The translations under genes were made by a program, and so were the position numbers. Shown here piece by piece: positions 35,090 through 46,771 of a stretch of DNA of 64,000 nucleotides (position 1 is the first letter of the stretch; every line of letters starts with the position of its first letter). The stretch lies in assembly GCA_947685225.1 (NCBI GenBank), contig CANTUV010000033.1, positions 58,071,001 to 58,135,000 of the forward strand. The letters are read 5' to 3'. The notes beneath the pieces are model-generated. The model was not told the DNA's origin, made no database searches, and saw only the letters and a list, made by a program, of their open reading frames with translations. The stretch is from Garcia nutans. Lineage: Eukaryota; Streptophyta; Magnoliopsida; Malpighiales; Euphorbiaceae.

Positions 35090-37461
35090 ATGGCAATGAT
35101 GACAGAAGAGCCGGAACCAGAACCAGTGCCACGGCTTCGTAAAGCCAGAAAGGAACCAACTTTACCACCAAAAACCTCAAAACCCAAAGCAGAGGCCCAA
35201 AAGCAGACAAGAAACAACCCATTCATTTTCTGGTTTTATTTCACTCTTTCAGTGTCACTAATCACTCTTTCAACTATCACTCTTTCTTCTCTCTCTTCCT
35301 CATCAGATCCCAGATCTTTTTTCCTCTCCCTTTCCACCCCTCTACGCCACCATTACTCAAAAGGCCGTACCATAAAAGTCCAGCTCGGCCAGAACCTACC
35401 GCCCACTGAGATTTTCGCAGTGGAAAGTGGAAACAAAGGTTATGCGACTGAGAAGGTACTGATTCTTCATGGGTTGGGACTCAGTTCTTTTTCTTTTAGG
35501 AAAGTGATTGACTTTTTAGGCTCCAAAGATATTCATGGGGTTGTGTTTGATTTGCCTGGGAATGGATTCTCTGATAAATCAGTGGAGTTGCTTGAGGAGA
35601 GAGGAAATGGGGTTTTAGAGAGGTTACTTGACGCCTATGCTTTGATTAAAGAGAAGGGTCTGTTCTGGGCTTTTGATAATATGGTGGAAACAGGTGAGAT
35701 TCCTTATCAAGAAATTCTGTCCCATTATAGTAACTTAAAAGCTGTTGATAAGCCTATTGCATTGGGCAGTGAAGAGATGGGCAGAGTTTTGGAGCAAGTG
35801 ATTGAAAAATTGGGGTTAGCTCCTGTGCATTTGATTTTGCATGATTCAAGCTTAGGAATGGTAGCAAATTGGTTGCTGGAGAACTCAAAGTTGATTAGAA
35901 GTGTCACTCTTGTAGATACTGGATCAAGACCAGCTTTGCCTTTGTGGGTTCTGAAAATACCATTAATCAGAGAGGTCGCTTTGGGGTCAAATTTTGCATA
36001 TGGTAGGTTGATTCACTTGTGCTGTTCAAAAGAGATTGGTGGTTTGGATTTGGAGGCACATAGAGTTATTTTGAAAGGAAGGGATGGCAGGAGAGCTGTT
36101 GTGGATACAGAAAGAAAGTTGAATTCTAGCTTTAGTGTTGCAGGATGGGGTAGCTTGGATGGGATAAAGGAACTGCTAATTCAGGTGATTTGGTCTAATA
36201 GTTGGTCCAAAGAATGGACTGAGGAGGGGCGTAGGGTAGCTGAGGCACTTCCTCAAGCAAAATTTGTTTTGCACTCTGGCGGGCGGTGGCCTCAGGTGAG
36301 GATTTATTATTGTCTATATTATTCTTTTTCCTTGAAAAAAATTGTATTTTAGGACAAATTTGCCGATAGTGAGCTGCGTTTGGATTTGTTATATCATTTT
36401 TTTGAATGATGCTTGGTAATGTTGATTCTGGAAGCAATTTAACAGCACACTCAACTTTATTTTACTGAGGATGGATCTAAGGTCTTGTCGGTTCATACAC
36501 AGAGAAAGTTCATATGACATATGACCATAATTTTGATTGGTAAATGTATCCAATTCTTGAATCAGTGGTGACTAATTAGCATGTGGAGATTGGATGTTTA
36601 GTAATTGGATTATTGTAGCTCTTAAGGACAATTGAGTAGCATGTCAAATGTATTTGGAGTCGATTTAAATTGCTGAGTGATTGCTAGGTATCATCTTATG
36701 CATAAAAATCATTCTTAATTAGGCAAAATTGAAAAGTTTGTGCATGCACGAGATTGATTGCAGGTTCTGTATGTTCTTATTTTCATAATATCTCCTTCAT
36801 TGTTGCTGAGTTAATGTCAAATTTACATGTCCTGTCACTTTCAGTAAAGTCCTCCTATTTGAATGCCTAGTTGCAGATTATGAACCTGCCTCAAAAATTT
36901 TGAGTCATTGAAGACCTCTTAGATTTAGTGTAAGATTGTCATTAAATAGTAAGCTTTCAACATGATTTACTCAATTTTATCATGAAAAGAATAGACTTGA
37001 TGCTGCCTTCCATGACAACTCGTTCAACCGAAACATGAATTAGGAATCAATTTCTCTTTAGAAGCAATCAGAGAATTTCACTTTGTTTGTTAAAGATTAT
37101 CATTGGCTGAGAGAGTGGAGTCTCTGTATACAATATTCATGAGGTCCTTCCCTGTATTTGAAACGAAATTCAATTGTGTTCCTATTCTTGGTGATTTCAG
37201 GATGATACCGCAGATGAGCTAGCTGAGAATATTGTCAAGTTTGTATCCTCTTTACCAAAATCTGTTAGGAAAGTCGAAGGGGAACCTGTTCCAGAGCATA
37301 TTCAAAAACTGCTTGATGAAGCAAAACAGGGCGGCCATGATCACCATCATCATGGTCATGGTGGCCATAATCACCATCATGGTCATGGTCACAGTCATGC
37401 TCATATGCATGCAGCTGGCTACATGGATTCGTATGGTCTTGGCCATGGATGGGGAACTTGA
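35090..37461 (+). CDS. AXR4: AXR4, ER membrane protein needed for AUX1 trafficking
   Basis: Two exons (35090-36295 and 37201-37461) join to 488 residues; the start is the ATG of MAMMTEEPEP. The order of features is that of AXR4: a charged N-terminus, one membrane segment (about residues 45-65, FIFWFYFTLSVSLITLS), then an alpha/beta-hydrolase fold (LILHGLGLSSFSF, VVFDLPGNGFSDKS). The nucleophile-elbow position reads HDSSLGM, not the canonical GxSxG, so hydrolase activity is doubtful. In Arabidopsis the protein acts in the ER to deliver the auxin importer AUX1 to the plasma membrane. The C-terminus ends in a His/Gly-rich tail (GHDHHHHGHGGHNHHHGHGH), longer than I recall in Arabidopsis. The next gene downstream is the F-box/LysM gene, as in Arabidopsis. 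Confidence 0.9.
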
Positions 37462-38442
37462 TCTATTTTCTTACTTGCCCTGAGACAGAGAAGCATGGCT
37501 GTCAATCCGAACATGGCATTATAAACTATGTTCTATAGCTGAACTTTCCTGATATGCATTGTCGTACTAAATTTTTCTTCTGCTATGGCCAGATTTTTAC
37601 AACTCCACAGATATCACTGGTAAAGCTTGTATCTTTTTATGTATGCAATTTTATTTTTGTAATTGGTCAGCTTGTTTTTTCATGAAGATTTTATACAAGT
37701 CTTGAGACTGCTCCAGTTTTCTTTAATTTCATAAGGTTTGTTTATGTAATATGCTAGTTGGAGCAATGATTTACTAAAAGAAAAATGTAGGATGCTGAAG
37801 TTTGAGTTTTTACCTATCTATGGATACACACTAACACAAATTTCAAGTAACGTGTAAATGAATATACAAGTTCGCTCCATCTATGGATAAAATTTTCTTT
37901 TTTTTTAGCATTGAGAAAAAAGATTAATTTTTTATTTAAATTATTTATTGTTAAATTAAGATTTTTAATTTTATTATTTAAATTATTAGTATAGATTAAT
38001 ATTTTCTCCGTGCACTTCAAATATTATGTAAGAATGAATTAATATTATTTAAATTATAATAAATTACTTAATTATATCTTTTTTAATTATATTATTTTTT
38101 AAAGCATCATGATATTTAATAAATAAGAATAAATTTAAAACTTTTCAATTAAAAATCTAAATTTTTTTAATTAATATTGCCTAAAATTTTACTCAAACGT
38201 AAAATTTTTTTTAATATAATTTAATTATATATTTTTTTAACAATACATTTAAAATTGATTCTTGTCTCTTGTTCAAATAATACTGAAAAAAATTCTCACG
38301 AATGGCACTTTACAAACGACAAAACGATTGTACTTTTGCTAGAAACGACAATAAGATGCTAATGTATCAACGTTAAACGTCAATGGCTTACGTCTAGCGT
38401 GGTGACTCGCCTCGCCTACCATTCAACTCCATCTCTCTGCCT
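37462..38442. other. Spacer between AXR4 and the F-box/LysM gene
   Basis: The first 350 bp are the likely AXR4 3' UTR and flank. From about 37890 to 38280 the DNA is AT-rich. The last 150 bp carry ACAAACGACAAAACGA (about 38312-38327) and GAAACGACA (about 38342-38350), likely promoter sequence of the next gene. No coding frame. Confidence 0.45.
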
Positions 38443-40532
38443 ATGGGCTGCTGTGGCGACAAAGACGAAGATGATCCTATTCCTATTCTCACGCAGCACC
38501 TCAACCCCGCCGATTCTTTAGACGGCATCTCGGCTGATACAGCAATCACCATCTCTCCGATGAACTCCCACTTCTCGGCCCTCACGTGCCGGGACACGCT
38601 ACGGCTGATCTTGCAAAAGCTTCCGGTGGCGGATTTGGCGCGGGCGAGTTGCGTGTGCAGAGTGTGGAACTCTGCGGCTTCTGATGGTGAGATTGTGAGG
38701 AGCGCGTTTATGGGTCCGTGGAAATTGAAGGATGTGGTTGGGAAGCCGGTGTCTGGAAGTTTCTGGAGGGATAATGGCATCTGGAAATTCGCTATTTCGC
38801 ATAAGATTGTGAGAGGGGATACTGTGGCCAGTCTCGCCGTCAAGTATTCGGTTCAGGTACCGGAGAATTTGAATTTCTTGTAAATCTTCTGTTTATTATT
38901 AAAAATTGGGGGAAAATCTGGACTTTTTGGGAGTGAATTTAATTTATATTATCAAAGTATGGAAATTTAACTTAGGCTTTCATCTGGTTTAATTGTTCAA
39001 GTTGATTACTTTTGAATGTTTTGAGTTAATAGCAAAACTGCAAAATGGCCAAAAAAGCAAGCTTAGTCATGAACTTTAGTTAATAGAGGAGTATTGAGTT
39101 TTCTGTATTGAGTTTTCTGTCTAAAGAAATTTCTTCAAAAATTATTGGAAAAGAAGGTATTTTCTGTAGAAATACTTAAAGGAGAAATGGTATCACTGAG
39201 GAGAGATGTAAAGTTGCTTGAGGAGCTCATGGCTATAGCTTTTAGCAGAATGTAAGTCGGGAAAGGCAAATTGCTTTCTTTGGTGTATGAGAACATTCAT
39301 AAGTGATTGATGACCTTATGATTGTTTTAGGTAGTGGAGCTCATCAGTGTTACAATGGTTTTCTTTTCATATCATTTATACTTCATGAGGGGGATTGATG
39401 CTATCTGTAGAGTTTGCTGGTGCTTGATAAAGGTGTTATAGTTGCATTTTGGGGCATAACAGAGATAGAAATAGAGTTTATAGGAAGATTGTGTAGGTTC
39501 TTCATGTAAAAGATGTAAAAGTGTATGGGAGCTCAGCTTACTGATTGTGGTGTAAAGATTTGGGCTCATTCTATAGAGTTGAGGCTGTACAGATATAATT
39601 ATGTAAATGTCCAATGGGATGGTCTAGAATCTAGATATCAAGTAGTATATTAAACTTTCTATTTCTAGAAGCACCAAACAAACAATATGTAATGAACTTA
39701 GGACAGAAGGGCAACCTCTCGGTAATGCTTCTTCAGTACATCCAGCCAACCTCGTGGATTGTTGGTATTATGTTTGGATATGGAGGCAATTTGATTGACT
39801 GAAACATAAATTGGAGTTTGTAATCAACTTTTCTATGTTTTTTTGCTCTATTTTCTGTAAAATAATTCAACGATTTTTCTCCATTCCTTTATATGGATGA
39901 TTAACTGGGAAAAGAAATTTCAAGATTGTCTTCGATACAAATCAATTCTGTATTAAGAGAATGAAAAATGCTGTATTAGTAGTATATGCAGAATGAAATT
40001 GAAAGTTAGATCTCAATAATTCTCTTCCTCCCACTACCTTATCACAATCTTCTTCTGAACTAGAAAGCTAAATTCCTGAACAATTTTATTTTATTTCTTT
40101 GAAGATTATGGAAGTTTTGCATTCAAGTAATGTATACAAAAACTTTTCTAACTACAGGTTATGGACATAAAACGATTAAATAACATGATGAGTGACCACG
40201 GCATATATTCCAGGGAGAGGCTATTGATTCCTATAAGCAATCCAGATATTCTCATGAATTGCACATGCTACATTGAGCTTGATACCTATGCAAAAAGGGA
40301 AGTGGCAGTGCTTTATCTTGAAGGTGAGCCTGACAGAAGGCTCTGCTGTTTGTCAAACAGGGTACCTTCCAACCAAGGCAAGAGAAGGGTTCTCGACTCT
40401 TTAAGGAGAAGCATGCAAGTCGATGATGGGACTGCTCAATACTACTTGTCTATTTCAAATGGTGATCCGCGGGCTGCTCTTACGGAGTTTTCTTCAGACC
40501 TTAAGTGGGAGAGGCAAGCAGGATTCAGCTAG
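38443..40532 (+). CDS. F-box protein with LysM domain (At1g55000-like)
   Basis: Two exons (38443-38856 and 40158-40532) join to 262 residues. The F-box is at about residues 48-85 (SALTCRDTLRLILQKLP, then LARASCVCRVWNS), expected to bind SKP1 in an SCF ubiquitin ligase. The LysM domain spans the intron (HKIVRGDTVASLAVKY, then VMDIKRLNNMMSDHGIYS and RLLIPI). The C-terminal part (RRSMQVDDGTAQYYL, SNGDPRAALTEF) is conserved in the plant family. There is no signal peptide, so this LysM is intracellular, unlike chitin receptors. Its target protein is unknown to me. It follows AXR4 directly, the same order as in Arabidopsis. Confidence 0.92.
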
Positions 40533-42908
40533 ATGGTGAAATATTTTAAGTTCATGTTGAAAATTGCACATAAAAAATATGTTGCTTTTGGATCAGGATT
40601 TGACAGTCCTGCTTTCTTCAGGAACATCTTGTTGAGTGAACAAAGAGCAAGGTGTTAGTATCATATTCATCTTCCCAAGGGAATTTCTTCTTTTGATTGA
40701 ACAATAAGTTGTTATCCTTCTTCTCCTGATGTGGCCTGCTTCAAGTGTTTCAGCATCCTTTGCTGTATCTTATCAATGCTTCAAGCTAATATTTTACTTG
40801 TATATGTAGTGTACATTAATTTGGTTACCCTTGACTATCACTCGTGTGTATTTATATTTTATGAAATGAAAAGTGAATTTATCCAAGACAAGATTGCGCC
40901 ATTCTCAGAATTCTATGCTTGAGTTTTGAAAATTCGGTGTATAATGAGGCTGGAGTCATTACCACTCTTTCAAATTTTTCTTACACTTTTTTTTTTCGAT
41001 TATCTCAAAGAAAGTCAATCATTTCTGAGTTATACGCAGTTGCATTTTAAAATTTGTAAGTTTATTTGGTAAACTATAAAATTTTATCATAGATGAAAAT
41101 TCACTATGTTTATTTAAAAAAAAATCTATTATGTATCAAGTCAAACATATTATTTTTATGGTTTTGTTTGTAATTTTATTAAATATTAAAAGGATAAATT
41201 CTTAACCAAAAAAATTAAAAAGAAATATGTGTAATTTTTTTCTGAAACAAGATATATAAGTAAGTTAAAACTTATCTAAAAAATTCCACAATTTATACAA
41301 TAAATTTTTATTTAAATTTAAAATTATTATTTTTATTTTAAAAATTATTGTAAAATATTTTCTTTTATTTTTACAACTAATTTTTTCATTATTATAAAAA
41401 AGTTACTAATAGAAATAGGTAAATTTTATAAAGTGTAAAAAACACCTTATATCTCTATTATGATTGAAAAAAAAAGGATTAAAATTAATTTATAATACAA
41501 AAGGTAAAATATATTATTTTAAGAAAAAATTTGGGTGTTGTTTTTATTTTCTCTCATCTATTCTATTATGCGAATGAGTGTTTATTGTGTAATGGTTTCT
41601 GCAAATAACTGTGGAATTTTCTTGGTACAGCAAATCAAACTTCTTCCTCTCCAGGTGAACTTATTGCTTTTTCTTCTTCATCTTTTGTCTTTATTTTAAA
41701 TACCATTCTAATTTGTGTCTCCACCATTATTATATTAGCTTTTCCGAATTGACAACTATACCAGAAATTATAATTGAAATTAAATTGTAGCTTTTCAACT
41801 TTGCAATTCAGGCAAATTTAATAAGAGCATTCCAAGAAGGAAAAACCAAACCAAATTGGGATATTAAAGAAGCTCATAACCAGTATTAGATTTCAAAATT
41901 ACCACAGGAATTACAAGGAGCTAGCAAGATCACAAATTTCTGAAACTATGCAATATAATTCTTGAAATTTCAACTGATGAAAATGCCAAAAGGAAGTCAA
42001 AGCGCAACTAGCAGCCTCTCTTTTTGGGTATTACAATAGAGAGAAGAAAATCGGTGTGTGTTGCCTAACAGAATAAGCATTTATCACTAGATTGTATGTT
42101 AGTGTGCACTAACAACCTCTCTTTTTCAGTATTAAAATTGAAATGGAAAATCGATATTGAGTCTATTACACAACGGAATAAGCATTTAGTGTGTTCGTGG
42201 ATGTACACTAGCAGCCTCTCTTCTTCATTGTATAAAGAAAATGCAGTTCAAATCCATAACTCCTTAACTAAAATTTCGAATTGTTAAAAAAAAAACCAAA
42301 GTTCGAAAAAAAATGATTAATCGTCTTTAGTCTAGATTAAGATCCTTTGAAAAATTAATTATATGTTAGTTAAGTATAATAAAAATCACAGGAAAAAACA
42401 GAAAGAAAGCGTAAAAATGAATCAAGAAAATTAATATGAAAGGTCATACATACACTCTCCCTCACATGTGCAAGAGCTCAAGCAATGGCGACTGCGTCTC
42501 CTACTGTTTGTTACATAAAAATTATATCAAAAATGCCAATCAATCAATCAAACGCGAAAATCCCAAGAACCCCCTAAAGCTGTTTTTCCAAATTCTTGCT
42601 TTGGAAACAATCAAAACCCTCTCTATAATAATATTTATCACTTTCTTGAATAAACCCTTTTGATTGTTCTTAAAGCAATATATATAAAAATTTTATTTTT
42701 TTTATTTTATTACTTCCTCGGGATCGTTTATTGATTAATTGACTTTCAATAATTTTTACTACTTAATTATAAGCTGTATGATACTATGAGCTGCAATATA
42801 ATTCTATATATATATATATATATATATGAACCATTTTGTACGTAGAAAGAAACTGATATTCAGTAACCAATTCTATAGTTCGAGTTGATTATTGTATTAT
42901 ATATGGTA
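40533..42908. other. Spacer upstream of the NAC gene
   Basis: The 3' UTR of the F-box gene comes first, followed by AT-rich DNA (about 41040-41560). A degenerate tandem repeat of about 100 bp lies at about 42005-42235. A TA microsatellite at about 42807-42827 lies 80-100 bp before the NAC start and overlaps the expected TATA position. No coding frame is supported. Confidence 0.5.
42005..42235. repeat. Degenerate tandem repeat, period about 100 bp
   Basis: The phrase CTAGCAGCCTCTCT or CTAACAACCTCTCT starts at about 42008, 42109 and 42208. GAATAAGCATTTA follows in the first two units (about 42071 and 42176). About 2.2 units, 670-900 bp upstream of the NAC start codon. Confidence 0.7.
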
Positions 42909-45086
42909 ATGGGTTCATCTAATGGTGGCGGTAGCGGTGGTGTGCCGCCGGGGTTCCGATTCCATCCGACGGATGAGGAGTTGCTTCATTACTACTTGAA
43001 GAAGAAAATTTCATTTCAGAAGTTTGATATGGAGGTTATCAGAGAGGTGGACCTCAATAAAATGGAGCCTTGGGAGTTGCAAGGTATTTACTAGCTACAT
43101 ATATGTAATTTTTAGTTAGCCAATTAATTAACGTTTAATTGCTAATTTTAACCTAACTAAAGTTTTTAAACTAAAATTATGATGATTTTCTCAATTTGAC
43201 TGAAAAACTTGAAATTTTAATTTGTTACATGATATATCATCTTTATGAATTAAAGAATTCGGATTAAATTTATTCAATATTAAGGGAAATAATTTAAATT
43301 TAAATTCATAATCTCTTAATTCCGATGATTTTAATATTATTAAGTTAAAGTTCATTATTGATTATGATCAATTATTCGATAGAATCATTTTCAGAATCAC
43401 GATATTATATTAATTCAAACTCTGCTCGAAACATAATTAATTTTTAAAAGAAAATTCAAAAAATTTATAAAATTCTATTATAAATATTTGTCAAGAATAT
43501 TGAAAATATATATAATATTGATAATTACTATGCAATAATATTGAATTAATTTTGTTGTATAAATATGGGGGATTTATATGTTAGAGAGATGTAGAATTGG
43601 ATCAACGCCACAAAATGAATGGTACTTTTTCAGTCACAAGGACAGAAAATACCCAACAGGATCAAGAACAAATAGAGCAACAAATGCAGGGTTTTGGAAG
43701 GCAACTGGCAGAGATAAATGCATTAGGAGCAGCTTCAAGAAGATTGGTTTGAGAAAAACTCTTGTTTTCTATAGAGGAAGAGCTCCCCATGGCCAAAAAT
43801 CTGATTGGATTATGCATGAGTATCGTCTTGAAGATGCTGATGATCATGATCTTCATTCTAACTCCAATGTAAGTATTCATAATCTTCTTTTCATCTCTCT
43901 TCCTCTCATCTCTTTGATTTTTCTGATAAAACAATAATCACTAAACAATAAAATCATCATAATTTTATTATGATACGTTAATATTTCATAAACACACATT
44001 TATTTTATCGATGTGGGAGGTCAAAATCCCTATTCAAATTCTGTCACACATTTACCATGCCCAGTGAGCCCAGTCAAATTTGAAAGGCCTAGAAGATATC
44101 ACAACACAAATACAAATCAACTTTACATTGAAAAGAAAATTACACCTTTTTTAATTAAATTTTTTTTAAAAATACTCTATTGTTATCTTTAATATATTAA
44201 ATATGTACTAAAATGTTTATCTTTCAAACTGGAATATAATTTTGATATATTAAGAGGGTGTTTATCTAAATTAGACCTTTTCAACTTATTGTAAATAAGT
44301 GATTTTTAGATTATAATCAGATTAAAAATAAACAGTTAAGCGTTTCTGTAAACTAGTTAATAATCAGCTGATAATCAATTTATAATCAGTTAAGTGTTTC
44401 TGTAAAATCAGTTTTTAATTGCAAAAACTGTCAAAATGACCAAACTGTCCCTGAGTTTATTTATTGTATAAAAATGAGTTTTTAAATGTTAATTCAAAAT
44501 TTATTTTGCAATAATAATAATAATAATAAAATTTAAATAAACGTAAAAGAATTTTGATGGAAACTAAAGTGTATAGGGTGGGCAAATTTAGAATATTAAA
44601 AATTATGTAGGGATAGTATGATCTTTTACTTGGTCAAAACTGCTTAAAAAATAAGTGCTTTAATAAAAGTAGCAAAACTCAACTTTTAAAAAAATGATTA
44701 AAATCAGATTATAATCTGATATTTAAGTTTTCAGAAATATTTAAATAAACAACTTATAATCTAAAAACTGCTTATAATCAGTTTTGACCAGCTTTTAAGT
44801 TTTGAGAAACACCCTCTAAGAGGGTGTTTCTTAAAACTGGAGTTTTTCAGCTTATTGTGAATAAGTGATTTTTAGATTATAATCAGATTAAAAATAAGCA
44901 GTTAAGCGTTTCTGTAAACTAGTTAATAATCAGCTGATAATCAGTTTATAATCAGTTAAGTGTTTCTGTAAAATCAGCTTATAATTAATTTTTAATTACA
45001 GAAATTATCAAAATGATCAAACTGTCCCTGAGTTTATTTATTGTATAAAAATAATTTTTTAAATGTCAATTCAAAATTTATTTTGC

Positions 45087-45120
<34 letters not shown>

Positions 45121-45125
45121 TTTAT

Positions 45126-45161
<36 letters not shown>

Positions 45162-46296
45162 GTAAAAGAATTTTGATGGAAACTAAAGTATATAGGGTGA
45201 GCAAATTTGAAATATTGAAGATTAGGTAGGGATAGTATGATATTTTACTTGGTCAAAACTGCTTAAAAAATAAGTGCTTAAAAAAAGTAGCAAAATCTAA
45301 CTTTTAAAAAACTTATTAAAATCAGATTATAATCTACTATTTAAGTTTTCAGAAACACTTAAATAAACAACTTATAATCTAAAAACTGTTTATAATCAGT
45401 TTTGACCAGCTTTTAAGTTTTGAGAAACACCCTCTAAATATGTACCAAAAATACATATCCGAAAATGGATATTTTTGGAATTGAGATTAGTTTAATTTTG
45501 TATTCATGCAAACTAATTTAGTCTTGTATTTATGCATGTGAAATAGGAGGATGGTTGGGTGGTATGTAGGGTATTCAAAAGGAAGAATTTATGCAAGGTT
45601 AGTAATAATAACAACTCCAATAATGAAGGAGATCGAACGAGCATCAATTCTTCTGATCATCATCTTCAACAACTCAACCCATCAACAATTCACTCTCGCA
45701 AAACCAACAACAATACTACAAATTTCATGCAAATGAGAGATGACCCATTTTTATTTCGTCAAACCCACGATAATGATCTCACTTCTCACCATATTCACCA
45801 GCCTGAGCTTTCTCTTCATCACTACCCACACATATCCACAACTACTCCAACACCTCAGTACTCTCTTTTCCAATCCCAAGCAATCAGCTTGTTGCCAACA
45901 CCAAGCCATAGCTACTCTACTGTAATGGCTAAGCAATTGCTACTGTCATCACATAATAATGGTAGAGATTGTGAAAGTGCAGGCAGTGAAAGTCTTAGAT
46001 ACCCACAAACTACTTGTGAAGCAGCAGGGCTTGAGTTGGGTACTACTTGCGAACCAGCTACTCATCATCAACGACAATTGAATGAATGGGCTATGGCGCC
46101 TATGCTTGCTACTGCAACTCATAATCATGAACTTATACTTGGAAATAATAATAATGATGATGATGGCTCTTCTAAAGGAGCTTCTGTTGCTGCTGCTGTT
46201 GTGAGATTTGAAGATGCTAATACTGCAACTTCTGTGCACACCATTAATCAACTTTCTTTGCGTGGAGAAATGGACTTCTGGGGCTATGGAAAATAA
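42909..46296 (+). CDS. NAC transcription factor, BEARSKIN1/2 type
   Basis: Three exons (42909-43083, 43585-43868, 45547-46296) join to 402 residues. The start is the ATG of MGSSNGGG; a second ATG lies two codons upstream. The NAC domain runs from about residue 13 to 172 through all five subdomains: VPPGFRFHPTDEELLHYYL, EVDLNKMEPWEL, NEWYFFSHKDRKYPTGSR, AGFWKATGRDKCIR, and DWIMHEYRLED plus EDGWVVCRVFKRK. The conserved C-terminal RGEMDFWGYGK is the mark of the BEARSKIN group and separates it from SOMBRERO. The region between is rich in His, Asn and Gln, as in other activators. In Arabidopsis these factors drive root-cap cell maturation and detachment. Intron 2 is 1678 bp, of which about 1180 bp is two MITEs. 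Confidence 0.9.
44254..44816. mobile_element. Tourist/PIF-Harbinger-like MITE, copy 1
   Basis: The 563 bp element starts GAGGGTGTTT and ends AAACACCCTC, with TAA on both sides (44251-44253 and 44817-44819). A 3 bp TAA duplication with such ends fits PIF/Harbinger-type MITEs. The interior repeats ATAATCAG and CAGTTAAG phrases. It lies in intron 2 of the NAC gene. Confidence 0.85.
44820..45434. mobile_element. Tourist/PIF-Harbinger-like MITE, copy 2, in tandem
   Basis: A 615 bp homologue of the preceding element in the same orientation, sharing one TAA with it and followed by TAA (45435-45437). It begins GAGGGTGTTTCTTAAAAC and ends GAGAAACACCCTC. It is longer mainly because an AAT microsatellite (about 45088-45160) has expanded relative to copy 1. 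Confidence 0.85.
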
Positions 46297-46525
46297 TTAT
46301 TAATTGTTAATTAATTAATGCTATTTTATGTAATTTTTATTTTCCATTTTATTTGATGAAGATTGATAATTATTATTCATATTATTAGAGGTTATTTTGC
46401 AAATTAACATGACCTCTAGTTATATTTAATATATGTGTAAACTTGATGAAATATTGATTATTATTGATTATTTAATTATCAGATTTAATTGGACTCGTCC
46501 ATTATATTAGAAAAATTATATTATA

Positions 46526-46771
46526 CTCAATCCGTATTATTTATATAGAAAAAGTAAAATGGACACAAAAATTAAAAAAATTTTACTTTTTCCATCTCTA
46601 TTTACTTAAATACCTTTAAAAAAACAACCTTCAAATTAAACTTTTAAGTCAAGGGTATAAATGATATTTTGTCTCATTACACTCCCCAAAATTTACCTAA
46701 AATGACATATTTTCTATATAAAAGATACACCAAAAAAGAAAATTTTCTCTATGTAAATGATACGGAGGGAG
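46526..46771. mobile_element. Stowaway-like MITE
   Basis: A 246 bp element flanked by TA (46524-46525 and 46772-46773). The right end ATACGGAGGGAG is the complement of the classic CTCCCTCCGT Stowaway terminus. The left end CTCAATCCGTATTATTTATA matches it with few differences over about 28 bp. No coding capacity. It lies 230 bp past the NAC stop codon. Confidence 0.88.

Noticed and set aside
37252..37446. Minus-strand open frame rich in Met and Thr, opposite the AXR4 second exon
   Set aside because: It is the antisense of the His-rich tail (CAT read as ATG) and has no independent support.
42436..42663. 75-residue open frame upstream of the NAC gene
   Set aside because: No motif, no Kozak-like context, and it lies in the repeat-bearing promoter region.
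45949..46251. Minus-strand open frame opposite NAC exon 3
   Set aside because: Antisense shadow of the Asn/Asp-rich coding region; low complexity and no gene context.
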